Shown here: piece by piece, positions 48,658-59,119 of the stretch
Layout of the letters: the number at the start of each line of letters is the position of its first letter
Position numbering within the stretch: position 1 is the first letter of the stretch
Origin: Microglena sp. YARC
Lineage: Eukaryota > Chlorophyta > Chlorophyceae > Chlamydomonadales > Chlamydomonadaceae
Direction of reading: 5' to 3'
DNA: 64,000 nt
Assembly (NCBI GenBank): GCA_022414725.1
Contig: CM039466.1
Span: 14,683,779-14,747,778, forward strand
Made by a program: the position numbers and the translations under genes
Notes under the pieces: generated by a model
The model's database searches: none
What the model was told of the DNA's origin: nothing
What the model saw: only the letters and a program-made list of their open reading frames with translations

Positions 48658-48751
48658 GTCGTTGTGTTGATTTTAGATGTGTTGATGTATGCATTCATAC
48701 AGGTAGTCCTTTAAGCACCCTCCGATGACGAATGTTATTTCGATTTAACGT

Positions 48752-49514
48752 GCGTCACATCCAATCCACCAAGGAGACACCAACACCTCTAGACGACGTC
48801 CACCATCATCGAATCACATCCAATCTGTTTTGTTTTTGTTTTGTTTCACTTGTTTCACCCAAACCAAAACTATTCTTATTTTCTTCTCCTATAGATACTT
48901 TTCTTTTTGATGAAACAAGTGAAACAAAAATTATCTAGTAATATATAAATAGACATCGATTTCTACCAATCGTTTTTCTCGAGCAGGCGTCTGCTTGAAA
49001 CATTTCATCATCATACCACCGTTTTCTATTGAGTCAATTAGCATTGTGATTCCACTCCCTTCATAAAAAACCACAGAGTTGTCAATAAAGTGTCTGCACC
49101 TACCTGTCTGTCCATTATTGTGTTGAGTGAATCCCCATGTTCTGTTATGGTATGTCTGATGGACGAGGCCGTCACATCCAATCCACCAAGGAGACACCAA
49201 CACCTCTAGACGACGTCCACCGTCATCGAATCACATCCAATCTGTTTTGTTTTTGTTTTGTTTCACTTGTTTCACCCAAACCAAAACTATTCTTATTTTC
49301 TTCTCCTATAGATACTTTTCTTTTTGATGAAACAAGTGAAACAAAAATTATATAGTAATATATAAATAGACATCGATTTTTACCAATCGTTTTTCTCGAG
49401 CAGGCGTCTGCTTGAAACATTTCATCATCATACCACCGTTTTCTATTGAGTCAATTAGCATTGTGATTCCACTCCCTTCATAAAAAACAACAGAGTTGTC
49501 AATAAAGTGTCTGC
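48752..49514. repeat. Tandem duplication of about 345 bp containing a long inverted repeat
   Basis: Copies at about 48752-49095 and 49168-49514 are nearly identical. Each holds a 19-bp inverted repeat (TTTTGTTTCACTTGTTTCA at 48839-48857 and 49256-49274; complements at 48911-48929 and 49328-49346) separated by 53 bp, which looks like a small MITE. Each also carries a TCGAGCAGGCGTCTGCTTGA hairpin (48979-48998, 49396-49415). No gene. Confidence 0.92.
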
Positions 49515-49525
49515 TTGAGACATCG

Positions 49526-49544
49526 CCGTCTCTTTTAGAGACGG
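49526..49544 (-). terminator. Hairpin downstream of the 49.6-kb gene
   Basis: CCGTCTCTTTTAGAGACGG has an 8-bp perfect stem and a TTT loop, about 50 bp beyond the stop codon of the minus-strand gene at 49593. Interpreted as a 3'-end signal. Confidence 0.5.
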
Positions 49545-49592
49545 ATGTGGAGAAGCTTGAGGGTGAGGCATGAAAAATCTTACTTGACCTCT

Positions 49593-49907
49593 CTATAAAA
49601 CTTCTAAACCATAATTTAATCTCACCGCATTTTTCTCGTCCTTATTCCGCTGCCTCCACTTCCTTGAGTTCTCCTCAAGCACCTCCCTGACCTCCTCACT
49701 GTACCTTGATACATTCGGGTCGAACTTCATGATCTCACGCATCGCCTTCATGACCATGCCCGCCTCTTCCTGTAATTTACCCCCCAGTATCATCTTCACT
49801 CTCTCTTCCATCTCGAAGTATCGCTTCTTTGACAACGTTGAAATCCCCTTGTCTCCATTTTGGTTTGTTGGCGTGACGAACTTCGTCACCTTCCTCGACG
49901 AGTTCAT
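49593..49907 (-). CDS. Small basic helical protein (104 aa)
   Basis: MNSSRKVTKFVTPTNQNGDK is followed by a charged, mostly helical stretch (KRYFEMEERVKMILGGKLQE). Composition and length are plausible for a small viral protein. It lies upstream of and in the same direction as the primase-helicase, beyond the 345-bp duplication. It has its own hairpin after the stop. No family recognised. Confidence 0.6.
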   Translation of the reverse strand: MNSSRKVTKFVTPTNQNGDKGISTLSKKRYFEMEERVKMILGGKLQEEAGMVMKAMREIMKFDPNVSRYSEEVREVLEENSRKWRQRNKDEKNAVRLNYGLEVL

Positions 49908-50459
49908 TGTGTGCGATCTATCCAGTCTTTTTTGTTCAGTTGTTTGTGTTTACAATTGTAATAACGGTCACTAGCAGTTATGCTCCCTTAAACCTTCAAA
50001 ATCGTAGAGAAGCTTTTACAAACAAATAAATAACCCAACCAACACTCAATCTCTGTCATGCCATGTCGCGGTGATCGTCTGAAGAAGTCTTGGTCAGCCA
50101 GTGGATATGATTCCGTCACTCATCATCCTGTAACACCTCCCTAGATCCGTCCCCCCATCTCAAAACCCTAAATGGATGTCGAGCGGCACGTGTGTCAGCA
50201 GCGCACACCGCCCCCCCCCCCGCATCCTTACATGACACACGACGGCTTTCGCATCCCCCCGTCCATAATATTCGCTCACACACATACCATGGCGGCTGTC
50301 GCAGACCCCCGTCCGTACATTCATGACACACGTAATCTGTACGGATTTTGCTGTAATCTGTACGGATTTTGCGTTTCTTACACTCGTTTGTTTGAGGCGC
50401 ACACGAAACCCTTGTCGTCGACTAAATCCGCATGATGACGCGCGTCCCAACTCTCGATC

Positions 50460-50600
50460 AAGGCGTAATCCAATGTGTTTTCGCGCGCCTCGAAGCTTCA
50501 CACGAGTCCTCAACTGAATTCCCCTGCCCCACTCCGTGGGTCCCGCGATTCATCTTTCATACTCCCGACATAGTTGTCAAGCAGAAGTCTGCTTGAGACG
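50460..50600. promoter_or_regulatory. Composite module with TCAAGCAGAAGTCTGCTTGA hairpin
   Basis: Words GAGTCCTCAACTGAATTCCC and CCCCACTCCGTGGGTCCCGC are followed by the 20-bp hairpin at 50577-50596 and CGACACGTGTCCCC. It has the same order as at 16.73-16.83 kb. The region 49908-50459 has no gene; it includes a C-run and two CTGTACGGATTTTGC direct repeats. Confidence 0.5.
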
Positions 50601-50759
50601 ACACGTGTCCCCATGCGCATCGAACCACTAGTGTAAACAAGTCATATCCGACACGTGTCCCCATGCGCCTCGAAAAATACGAACCCTGGCCACGCCACAC
50701 CCAGGCCAAGCCACACACACCCCAGCCATGTCAATCTTAACCAAGTACCGAAGTACTCC

Positions 50760-51110
50760 AATTCTTCTCTCACGAACTCAGTGTGTTCGGGAGTATCCAG
50801 CGAAATCCGAAAGCTAATTCCGAGGGTGAACTCAGTGTGTTAGGGAGCATCCAGCGAACTCCGAAAGCTGATTCCGAGGGTGAGTTCAATAGTAGCAGTC
50901 ATCGAGATCTAGTCATGGTTACTTTCATTGCTGCTAGTATTTGCGAGGCTTGCTAGCTCTATGGCTCCACCTGCGAAAGCATTATCCAGTCATGGTTACT
51001 TTCATTGCTGCTAGTATTTGCGAAGTTCGCGTTTGGATTGCGCTGGCTTGCTAGCTCTATGGCTCCACCTGCGAAAGCATTATCCAGTAATTGATTGCGA
51101 AGATTGTGCT
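50760..51110. repeat. Two short direct duplications before the 51.2-kb gene
   Basis: GAACTCAGTGTGTT...ATCCAGCGAA is duplicated (about 50776-50880). A block with GCTAGCTCTATGGCTCCACC and GGTTACTTTCATTGCTGCTA is duplicated (about 50915-51085). Both lie in the presumed 5' region of the gene at 51165. Confidence 0.8.
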
Positions 51111-51164
51111 GGCTGCGAAAGCATGAGCTGACCAAACATCCACCCATGTTCGCAGGCACTGAAG

Positions 51165-51533
51165 ATGGCTATGAAGGAGAAAGGGTCTATCAAGATTCGG
51201 CTCCGAACTGAAAGGTGTATGGAGTTCGAGTATGTAGGAAGTTTGCCGTACATAAAGCATGGCAACTTTTGCATCATCGACGATGGTGGCGACAGAGAAG
51301 GGGTTCGACTGCGAGATTTGAAGCACTCGTCATCTCCAGATTTTCGTCTCATAATTCTGGAGATGTTTGGTATGATGCCTCTCCCTTTGCTGGTGAATTG
51401 CAGGGATTGCCCTGCAAATGCAGTTTTGACAGTCGATCACTCGACTACATTCGGAGCCTGTAACTGTGGTGTATGCCCACTTAGCATGGCGACGGGTGGG
51501 GGATGGAGATGGAGATGGAGATATATTGATTGA
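51165..51533 (+). CDS. Hypothetical Cys-containing protein (122 aa)
   Basis: The ORF starts MAMKEKGSIKIRLRTERCME. The first 85 residues look globular. A C-terminal CRDCPANAVL...GACNCGVC cluster could bind metal. It ends in WRWRWRYID, encoded by a GGAGAT microsatellite, so the true C-terminus may be altered by slippage. No family recognised. Confidence 0.5.
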   Translation: MAMKEKGSIKIRLRTERCMEFEYVGSLPYIKHGNFCIIDDGGDREGVRLRDLKHSSSPDFRLIILEMFGMMPLPLLVNCRDCPANAVLTVDHSTTFGACNCGVCPLSMATGGGWRWRWRYID

Positions 51534-51677
51534 GAGCTATATTGTAACCAGTTGCATCCGCACATTCTTCTCCTTGTCCCACTCCTTGTCCCGCTCCTTG
51601 TCCATGTGACACTCCAGGGAGTGTCTTTTTGAATTTGTATGAGTCGTTCCGGAGGCTCTAAATTCTGAAATTAAAAA

Positions 51678-52127
51678 TTAGCATAGGGTTCGTTCGCCAT
51701 CCTGTTCGGTTGAATCTGGGTCGGACGACTCCTGCATGTTGGGGAAGGGGATTCCGTATTGTTTGCAAAGATCCTCATTGAGACGCCTGTCATGATCGTT
51801 CAGGGAATTCCATTGCTCGATAGTCATGCTTGACAGCTCGTACCTCAGTTGCTTCTCAAGCGCTTCTGCGCGCTCAGTCTCAAGCTCACTCTTCATTCGA
51901 GCATTCTCAAGCTCAATCTTCAGTCGAGCATTCTCAAGCTCAATCTCCAATCTATTCACTCGAGCAGCATCTGCCTTCTGTCGAGCGCGCTCAGTCTCAA
52001 TCTCAATCTCCAGGCTATTCACTCGAGCAGCATCTGCCTTCTTTCGAGCGCGCTCAGTCTTCAGTCGAACTATGTAAATAAGAGCGAAGGTAGCGATGAA
52101 GATAAGTAGTAGAGACTTGTCAATCAT
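51678..52127 (-). CDS. Membrane-anchored coiled-coil protein (149 aa)
   Basis: The N-terminal transmembrane segment (SLLLIFIATFALIYIV) leads into a long charged coiled coil built from repeats (RARKKADAARVNSLEIEIE, RARQKADAARVNRLEIELE, then NARLKIELE and NARMKSELE), up to about residue 95. A short domain follows (SSMTIEQWNSLNDHDRRLNE, then YGIPFP). The plan is the same as that of the gene at 25812 (short anchor, repeated charged helix, small C-terminal domain), though the repeat sequence differs. The ORF is intact. Function unknown; a viral membrane or host-interaction protein is a guess. Confidence 0.7.
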   Translation of the reverse strand: MIDKSLLLIFIATFALIYIVRLKTERARKKADAARVNSLEIEIETERARQKADAARVNRLEIELENARLKIELENARMKSELETERAEALEKQLRYELSSMTIEQWNSLNDHDRRLNEDLCKQYGIPFPNMQESSDPDSTEQDGERTLC

Positions 52128-52249
52128 TGTTTATAAATTCTGATGATTGTTTCTTAAGTAGATATATTCAGACAGTGAGTCAGCAGCTCGATCCCTTTGC
52201 ACCGCTCCGCGGTGCCCGCGCTCCTCCCTTCAGAAAATCACTAGGGTTG

Positions 52250-52269
52250 TCAAGCAGAAGTCTGCTTGA
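52250..52269. terminator. TCAAGCAGAAGTCTGCTTGA hairpin
   Basis: A perfect 9-bp stem, preceded by CCGCTCCGCGG and CTTCAGAAAATCACTAG. It lies between the divergent genes at 52127 (minus) and 52446 (plus). The same 20 bases recur exactly at 50577-50596. Confidence 0.55.
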
Positions 52270-52445
52270 TATACACCGCTTTCTTTTGAGTACCAGTCGT
52301 GTTCATAAAGTATTTGTGCAGGTTGACATCAACACAACTGACATGGATACTACCGGATTTCACAAGCAAACACTCGAGTTTGAAGGCAATGTGACCCCCA
52401 ACGCGATAATTATTTTTTTTATTTGAATTACTACACAGAATAATC

Positions 52446-52712
52446 ATGTCTTCACAACCTTCCACCGGGCCATTGAAGAACATTTACTACGTTTTTGAAT
52501 GCCAAAGCACCGGGTGCAGAACTCGGGACTTTTCAAAAGTCATCCTTAATGAAAAAGGCCGGGAATTGGGTGCTAGGCAAAAGATTCACATTTTTCAAGT
52601 TTCGTGTAAGTCGAAGAAAGAAGTCTTCGTCGCAGAAGTCATTCGGGACAGGAATTTCCGTGCTTCCCCCTTAATAAAACCAAAAGGGGTGTCCAAGCAG
52701 AATTCTGCTTGA
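52446..52712 (+). CDS. Small hypothetical protein (88 aa) whose stop lies in a hairpin
   Basis: MSSQPSTGPLKNIYYVFECQ is followed by a CRTRDF motif and a beta-rich, basic region (KIHIFQVSCKSKKEVFVAEV). The ORF is intact with normal composition. The last codons and the TGA are formed by the right arm of the CCAAGCAGAATTCTGCTTGA hairpin at 52693-52712, so the hairpin determines the C-terminal residues. No family recognised. AT-rich sequence with a T-run lies 20-40 bp upstream of the ATG, as in many NCLDV late promoters. Confidence 0.6.
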   Translation: MSSQPSTGPLKNIYYVFECQSTGCRTRDFSKVILNEKGRELGARQKIHIFQVSCKSKKEVFVAEVIRDRNFRASPLIKPKGVSKQNSA

Positions 52713-52806
52713 TACCAGCATCTGAATTCCACTGCTCCGCTACGCGGGGCCCGCGACCCCCCCCCTTCAGAATTCCCATAGTGTTGTCAAGCAGAAGCCT
52801 GCTTGA
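52693..52806 (+). terminator. Two hairpins at the end of the 52.4-kb gene
   Basis: CCAAGCAGAATTCTGCTTGA (52693-52712) includes the stop codon. A second hairpin, TCAAGCAGAAGCCTGCTTGA, lies at 52787-52806, after the CCGCTACGCGGGGCCCGCG block. This pair is the clearest link between the hairpin family and a gene end. Confidence 0.65.
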
Positions 52807-53144
52807 GACCATACTGTTTTTACAGTGAATGCGGTTGCGTAAGACTCAATGCGGCTTTAATCGACGACAAGAGTTTCGTGTGCGCTTTGAAAAACTAGTG
52901 TAAACCACGCAAAAATCCATACAGATTACAGCCATACAAACTCGAGTCTCTCTCTGTCGAACTGCGACTCATTCGATGCGCCGAACGAAAAACCAGAATT
53001 CGCCCGTACAGACAGTTTGAGGATAGATCAGAATTAGATTTTGTTAGATGTACATCGGATTTGTGTTAGATACGCGTCGGTATCACACCGTGCTCGACAC
53101 CCGACGCGGTGAGATGACATTTTAGAAATTTGGGCCAAATTACT

Positions 53145-54320
53145 GAGGGCTTTACGGTCCTTGGTCCTAACAGTGTTCCCCTTGTGTGCAAGCTGCTCAA
53201 GTCCCTTTATGGTTTGAAGCAGGCGCCCAGGGCTTGGAGTCGGGATGTCAAGCGGGTTTTGGTTGCACAGGGCTTTACTATGTGCAAGGCAGAACCTGCT
53301 CTGTATTTTAGGAGGGATTCTATTGGTGGGTGGAGCTATGTCCTGACCTATGTTGATGATTTTATCTGTGCTTTTAGTGAGCTGGATAGATATGCTTTGC
53401 TGATCAAGGCTATGGAGAAAGCTGGCTGGGAGGTCAAAGAGATGGGTGTACCGGTTCAGTTCCTCTCTTTGGACATGACTGTTACCCTTGACTCTGAAGG
53501 CAGGTGTGTTCAGATCAACCTCTCCCAGCACTCCTACATTGTTGATCTGGTGGAGCAGTTTGGTCTTACTGCTGCTGCCCCGCCCAGGTTTGCTGCCCCC
53601 ATGGCCAAGTCCACCGTTGCTGACCCCCCTGGAGAACCCCTGCCGTCTAATAGCCAGTACCTCTCTCTTGTGGGTGCTTTGCTATACCTGGCTACTTGCA
53701 CCAGGCCTGATATTTCTTTTGCTGTGAGCTACCTGTCCAGGTTTTCTGCTCACCCTACCGTCCCCCTCTGGGGGGCAGCCAAGCGTTTGCTCTTGTATTT
53801 GAGATCACATTCCCACCTGGGCCTCACTTACACCCACAGCCCTGAGTTCTCTTTTACTGTCTTTAGTGACTCATCCTTTGCTGATGATGGGTCTGACAGG
53901 AGGTCTCAGACTGGCTTTGCTGTGCTTGCTGGGGGGTGTGTAGTGAACTGGATGAGCAAGAGGCAGCCCACTGTTGCCATTAGCTCTAGTGAAGCTGAGT
54001 ATCAGGCCCTTTCTCAGACTGCCAGGGAGGTGCAATGGTTGAAGAAGTTGAGGGTGGATCTGGGTCTGCCTTGTGATTTGGTTACCATTCAGGGTGACAA
54101 CTTAGGGTCTCTGAGTTGGGCCAATGACTGGCAGCTCCTCCCTCGCAGCAAGCACATTGATGTTATTCATCACTACATCAAGGAGCTGGTGGAGGATGGT
54201 TCACAGGATGTTGCTTATGTTAACACTAAGGACAACTGTGCTGACCCCTTCACCAAGCCCCTTGATCCTGCTGTGTTATGGAGGTTTGTCCGCATGCTTG
54301 GCATGACCGCTTCTCCTTAG
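53145..54320 (+). mobile_element. 5'-truncated Ty1/copia retrotransposon: reverse transcriptase and RNase H
   Basis: The uninterrupted frame begins inside the RT domain. Visible are VCKLLKSLYGLKQAPRAW, the catalytic VLTYVDDFICAF, SLVGALLYLATCTRPDISFA, and the RNase H domain with FSDSSFADD, SRRSQTGF-like SDRRSQTGFAV, SSSEAEYQAL and the closing KDNCADPFTKPL. Gag, protease, integrase and the 5' LTR are absent. The upstream junction, at about 53145, is abrupt and touches the viral-like sequence. The RT/RNase H reading frame itself looks undamaged. Truncation at this point fits insertion followed by deletion or a segment boundary. Confidence 0.93.
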
Positions 54321-55642
54321 GGTCATTTTTTTTTCTGGTTACATCGGTGACTTTGGTTATCAATGTTTGGCATTAGGTTCCTATTCCCGGATCGGGTTTT
54401 CTATACCGTTGTTCCCCATCTTTGATATTCGGTTTTTCCTCTCTTTCTCTCTTGGCAAATTTTTGGTTTTTGCCTTGTGTCATTCCTTCCTATCACCCTT
54501 TGGGTTCCATTTGAAGTTCTCTCGATTTTTCGGAGTTCTTTGATTTTTTTTTTTTTTAATCTGTTACATATAGTTCTATGTCCCCAGTGCCATAGGTGGA
54601 GAAGTAGTATTGTATTTCACCTGTGTCATAGGTGGAGTGTCAGCATGAATTGCGGTGCTCTCACGCGTTTTATGACTTGGTGACTACTTCTGTACTTCCT
54701 TAGAACTATCGGCTCTCCCAGTCCTGTGCCAGCTTCCCGTAGTGACAGCTTTCCCTTAGACTGAGTCATCCTTGAGTGACTCAGTGACAGTTTCCTGTCA
54801 GCTGCGTCACCGGTCTTGCCTGTAACCTGTTAGGTTCCTGGCTGCCGCCTCCTTTCACCACTGGTGCCCCTTGAAGGGTCTCCTGTGCTTGTAACGCTAT
54901 TCTCGTCTCCGTGTATAGATTGGCGCGTCTGTTCCGCTGCAACATCTCTGTCCACTCTTCGGAGTGCTTACTAGCTGATAGTATATATGCACCAGTATCT
55001 GTGATATACTATCTAGATACTATCTAGATAGTATCTGTTCGGTATCTGAGATAAATATCTGAGATAATAATTTGAAATAAGCAGGTACGTATCTAGATAC
55101 TCCTCAGATAATCGGTCGGTTCCCTGAGTGCATTGAGCATCAAGCTGTCGTCCAGCACACCCCACTGACAACCATCTTCCCCACCACTGCGCCCCCACCA
55201 CCCCCTACCCATCTCCCACTCCCGTTGCGAAAGCAACCTCAGCCACCTCTCAACCACCTCCTGACCTATCAAACCCTCCAGATCTCTCCCAAGTTAGCCT
55301 CCACCTCCAACTCGCCCCCCCCCACCACCACCACCAGATTCCGTTTATTCCCACCCCAGTTGCCTCGCAATTTTTCACCACCTTTTCCAATCTCCTACCC
55401 TTCCTTCGCCTCAAACCTCCCCGAATCCTCATCCTCTGTTGCCTCGCAACGTCCGTCCCCCCTCCCCCCCCCCTTTCTCCACCGCTCCAATAACACTCTC
55501 TGACAACGCCCCCGACGCCACCCATCCTGCTCCGTGGCCACGCCTTACGGATACTATCCGGCTAATCGCCTGATGTGGGGCACATCCTGATCGCCAAGGT
55601 GGCCATCTCGCAGGACTCTCCACCTCACACGATTCTTGAGAG
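54321..55642 (+). other. 3' noncoding part of the copia element and following spacer
   Basis: T-rich sequence follows the stop. A CATAGGTGGAG word occurs twice (54592 and 54627), and the second would serve as a polypurine tract with the 3' LTR starting TGTCAGC near 54638. Without a 5' LTR the end cannot be fixed. 55000-55110 contains clustered TATCTAGATACT-type palindromes. 55190-55500 is a proline-coding C-rich low-complexity stretch. No gene supported. Confidence 0.5.
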
Positions 55643-55865
55643 ATGGAACTTCAGATCAGCACCTATCCTGAGCCTTTCAGGTTGAGCGAAATTGAGCCTG
55701 CCCATTTCAACGTCTATGAACCAGACAAGGATTTTGGTGAGTGGTACTCAGCTATCTGCCATGACATCGCAAATGCCCCTTATAGCAAGTTCATCAAGGC
55801 AGATGCTATGCTTGATTACCAGCCGGACGATGAGCCATCACCTTTCGGTGATTATTATTATTATT

Positions 55866-55923
<58 letters not shown>

Positions 55924-56440
55924 GCGATACCCCGACAGAGAGGATTATCCCGACGCCAGAATCTGTAGCTATGCAAACGGCGTAGCATTTAGGTATATAG
56001 TCAAATCATTGTCCACTCCCCTTGTTCGCATGTTTGCCACGCACACAGACGTTGCGGCAAAATTACTGCGAGACCTCAGATTGCACTTTGGAAAGATCAA
56101 CCCTGTCATGGCCGAACATCATCGATCTGTCCCGACTGTTGCCCTTGCTTGCACGCCTGTGCCCGCTGTTGTAGTCGTTTCTCTGATGTCTGCAAATGCA
56201 ACAATTGAGGACAATAGCTCTAGCTCCAGCTCCAACTCTAGCTCCACTGTCGTTGACATTGAACACTTGCATGGGGGGGAACTGTCTGACAATCCTGTCA
56301 TCCCTCATACAGGGGTAGTGGTGAATGTTCGTTTGGTCGTGGGTTGGTGTAACGGTACAGAACCCTTCACCGGTACTCTGGCCGTCCAGCAAGGCATACG
56401 GGTACACCTCACCCGTAAGCCACGTGACGAACGCACATGA
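55643..56440 (+). CDS. Hypothetical protein with a long Asp run, possibly gag-like (265 aa)
   Basis: MELQISTYPEPFRLSEIEPA opens an intact ORF interrupted by a (GAT)n microsatellite (about 55850-55922) coding YYYYYDDDDD-type residues. The segment ANGVAFRYIVKSLSTPLVRMF...LLRDLRLHF is reminiscent of copia-type Gag (UBN2-like) folds, which would suit the neighbouring retroelement, but no zinc knuckle is present. A poly-Ser run follows. Retroelement debris is the more likely reading; a host gene cannot be excluded. Confidence 0.4.
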
Positions 56441-58382
56441 TACAGTACCATACCCATGTACTGCCTCATCTCTCACAACGCACACATTGCGCACATAGAC
56501 ACGAGCTACTCGGAACGAACCCTTCTACTCCTACCACGAAGACGTTCTTTCCAAGCTACTCGACATCCCCTACTTAGGTAACCATCTACTTGTTCTGCTA
56601 GTTCACCCATATCAACATACACGTAAACTCACATCACACATCACGTTCCCTAGCCTAACCCCTCAAGCTGCTAAGGAGCATCCTGAGCTGTTACACTGGT
56701 AGCGGAGCTGGTTTCGTTCCTTAGGGACCTCACGCATACGCATTTTCCTTCGAATAAATCGCACCCGCAAGGACATCCTGTCAACTTTTCTGGCATTTGC
56801 TGCTCTTTGTTCCTGCTCTTACCTGTGGCTACGAATACACGTAGCGCCTGCTCGGTTCTCGCAGTGAACGGTCCTGTTAGGCTCGACACGCACTAGGCCG
56901 CCTGCGACCTGTCTTGCATGGGCATCTTATCATAGCCTGCCCTGCCCCTGTCTGGCCTCCGTTCTCGATTCTTGCGTTCACGTCCTGTCCTTTTGGTCAT
57001 AGCTTCTAACGATATATTCCCGAGCATCTCCCTCGCGGATTGATCAATAGTGCAGCATCTGCTCCATTGGCCACCTCGGCTGTACTTGCTTTAATTAGGG
57101 TGCTTCGCGAGCCTGTCCTGCAGCTCTCACGGTTTGCTGCATTAATTATTCGTGCTATCCACCTGCTATCTTGCTCATCCTGTGGCGCATTTCGATTCGT
57201 CGGTGTACTTCCTGCTTGCCCTGTGGTCCGTGCCTTCGCATTGCTAATATCCCTCATCGTATTCTGGACGAACGCGTCATTCACAGTTACGTTGAGGCAT
57301 TATCAGCTCGTTACGCTCGCAAATTTTACTCATCCCTGTGGCAGGTGATATTTTGGCATCTAAGAGTTGCGAGTAATACCCCCTCTCTAGCCCACCACTC
57401 ATCCCTGTCCAGCCTACTGACTTGTGCTGTTGCCTGTGCAGAATGGCCTCCCACAAAATTTACCTAAGTACCGACGCCGCTGATGCTGCCGCTGCCGCGG
57501 CCGCTGCGGAGCAGCCTACGATGTCAGTGGTTGCGGGCGCAGACACTGCGCCCGCCGCCACGCAGACACTGCGCCCGCCACGGAGTGCGATGCGACGCAG
57601 GACGAGTCCGCATCTGTCGACGCGCGGCCCTCTGTTTCAGTGGGCACGCTGCAACCTCTGATTGCGGGCTTCACGGGTCTGGCGGCACCCTCGGGTGCGC
57701 CGATCGCGATCCCACCTCTGGCGCTGGCGCTGGCAACGAACGCTGGCCGCTGGACGCTGGATACTGAACGCTGGCCGCTGGACGCTGGACGCTGAACGCT
57801 GGCGCTGGCCCTCCGACGCCGCTGCTGTGCAGCCTCCGACGTTGCTGTCGCTGTTGCGTGTCGTCTACGAAGTCGCAATCCCGATAGAATTGCGTCGTCC
57901 GGCACAAAGCTTGACACTGAGCTCACGGCGACGCGGGATGGTTCTGCCTCCGTCGGAGAGCGGCCTTCCGTTTCCGTCGGCACGCTGCGACCTCTGGTCG
58001 CAAGCTTGGCCGGTCTGGCTGCATCCTCAGGTGCGCCAACCGCCACACCCGACGACGACGACGACGACGCAGCCCACGCATCCTCCCAATTTGAGGGAGG
58101 CATGTCGTCGCTCAAATGTCTCTCAAACGTCGCTCAAATGTCGCTCAAATGTCGCTCAAATGTCGTCGGCCGACAGGACCAAGGAGCCCCCGACGTATGA
58201 AAATGATTTCTCAACAAGCGACGGGCTCATACAGCCCGATTGACTCTGCCGGCGGGCCGCGTGCCCTTTTACGACAACCTCAGCACACGTTGCTACACGT
58301 GTCGCCCAATCAGGCACAGCACTCAGAAGTGTCCGACGCGTGTCCGACGACCTGGCCATATTCCGAGCGACAGTGTCATCCA
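56441..58382. other. Gene-poor, GC-rich spacer
   Basis: Overlapping open frames on both strands come from high GC and short repeats (GCTGGCCGCTGGACGCTG near 57740-57800; GTCGCTCAAATGTCGCTC near 58110-58160). I see no conserved motif. Confidence 0.4.
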
Positions 58383-58590
58383 CTTGACAGGTCAGCCAGG
58401 TCTAGCCGCGCCAGGTCTAGCCGCGCCAAGTCTAGCCGCGCCAGGTCTAGCTGCGCCAGGTCTAGCCGCGCCAGTTCTAGCCGCGCCAGGCCGCGCCAGC
58501 CAGGTCTAGCCGCGCCAGGTCTAGCCGCGCCAGGTCATGGCCCGCCATAGCCGCGCAATGTTGCCAGGTCATGGCCCGCCCTAGCCGCGC
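58383..58590. repeat. 15-bp tandem repeat, about 11 copies
   Basis: The unit CCAGGTCTAGCCGCG varies slightly between copies. It is followed by two copies of CAGGTCATGGCCCGCC. Frames coding LAAPG or RASSR repeats are artefacts. Confidence 0.9.
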
Positions 58591-59119
58591 AATTCCACGC
58601 AAAATGCTCCTCAGCATTTCGCGACCCGATGGCACGCCATATCACACGATAGAGGAACCGATTGTTGTCCCGATGCAGTCACCTGCGGCGGACATCCATA
58701 ACGATCACGTCCGACCGCGGGGGGTTAAATACCACGCCACGCACGGATACTCCTGACCGACCACCTCCCCACGCTACAGAGGACCGAAGACACGTTTCGG
58801 GATTCGCAAAGCGGATCTCCGACGTTCCACAGAGTTTGACTCCTTGACGAGAATAGGGTGGACAGGGGCACACGCGCAAGAGCCGCGACGATGGATCATG
58901 GCGTAAGACGCTGTCCTCGACGTCCTGTTAGCATAATACCCTATTTCTCATCTGTATTTAGCGGTCCTCTACGCATCCCCTTGGACGAATCGTGGGCCTC
59001 GAGCATCACAATTGAGGTAGGATAGTATAGTGACGTTGGTCGAGACGCTATTAACGCTCAACATACATCGAAATTCATGACATATTTCGTTATGAGATAT
59101 TTCGGATTTTTTTTTTCTT

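Noticed and set aside
53034..53531. 165-codon minus-strand frame opposite the copia RT
   Set aside because: Antisense of a reverse transcriptase with intact motifs.
55225..55525. Proline-rich (plus) or glycine-rich (minus) proteins of about 90 residues
   Set aside because: Low-complexity C-rich DNA read on either strand, with no start context or conserved feature.
57422..58250. Several overlapping open frames of 60-199 codons in GC-rich DNA
   Set aside because: High GC and short tandem words keep all frames open, and no frame shows domain-like sequence.
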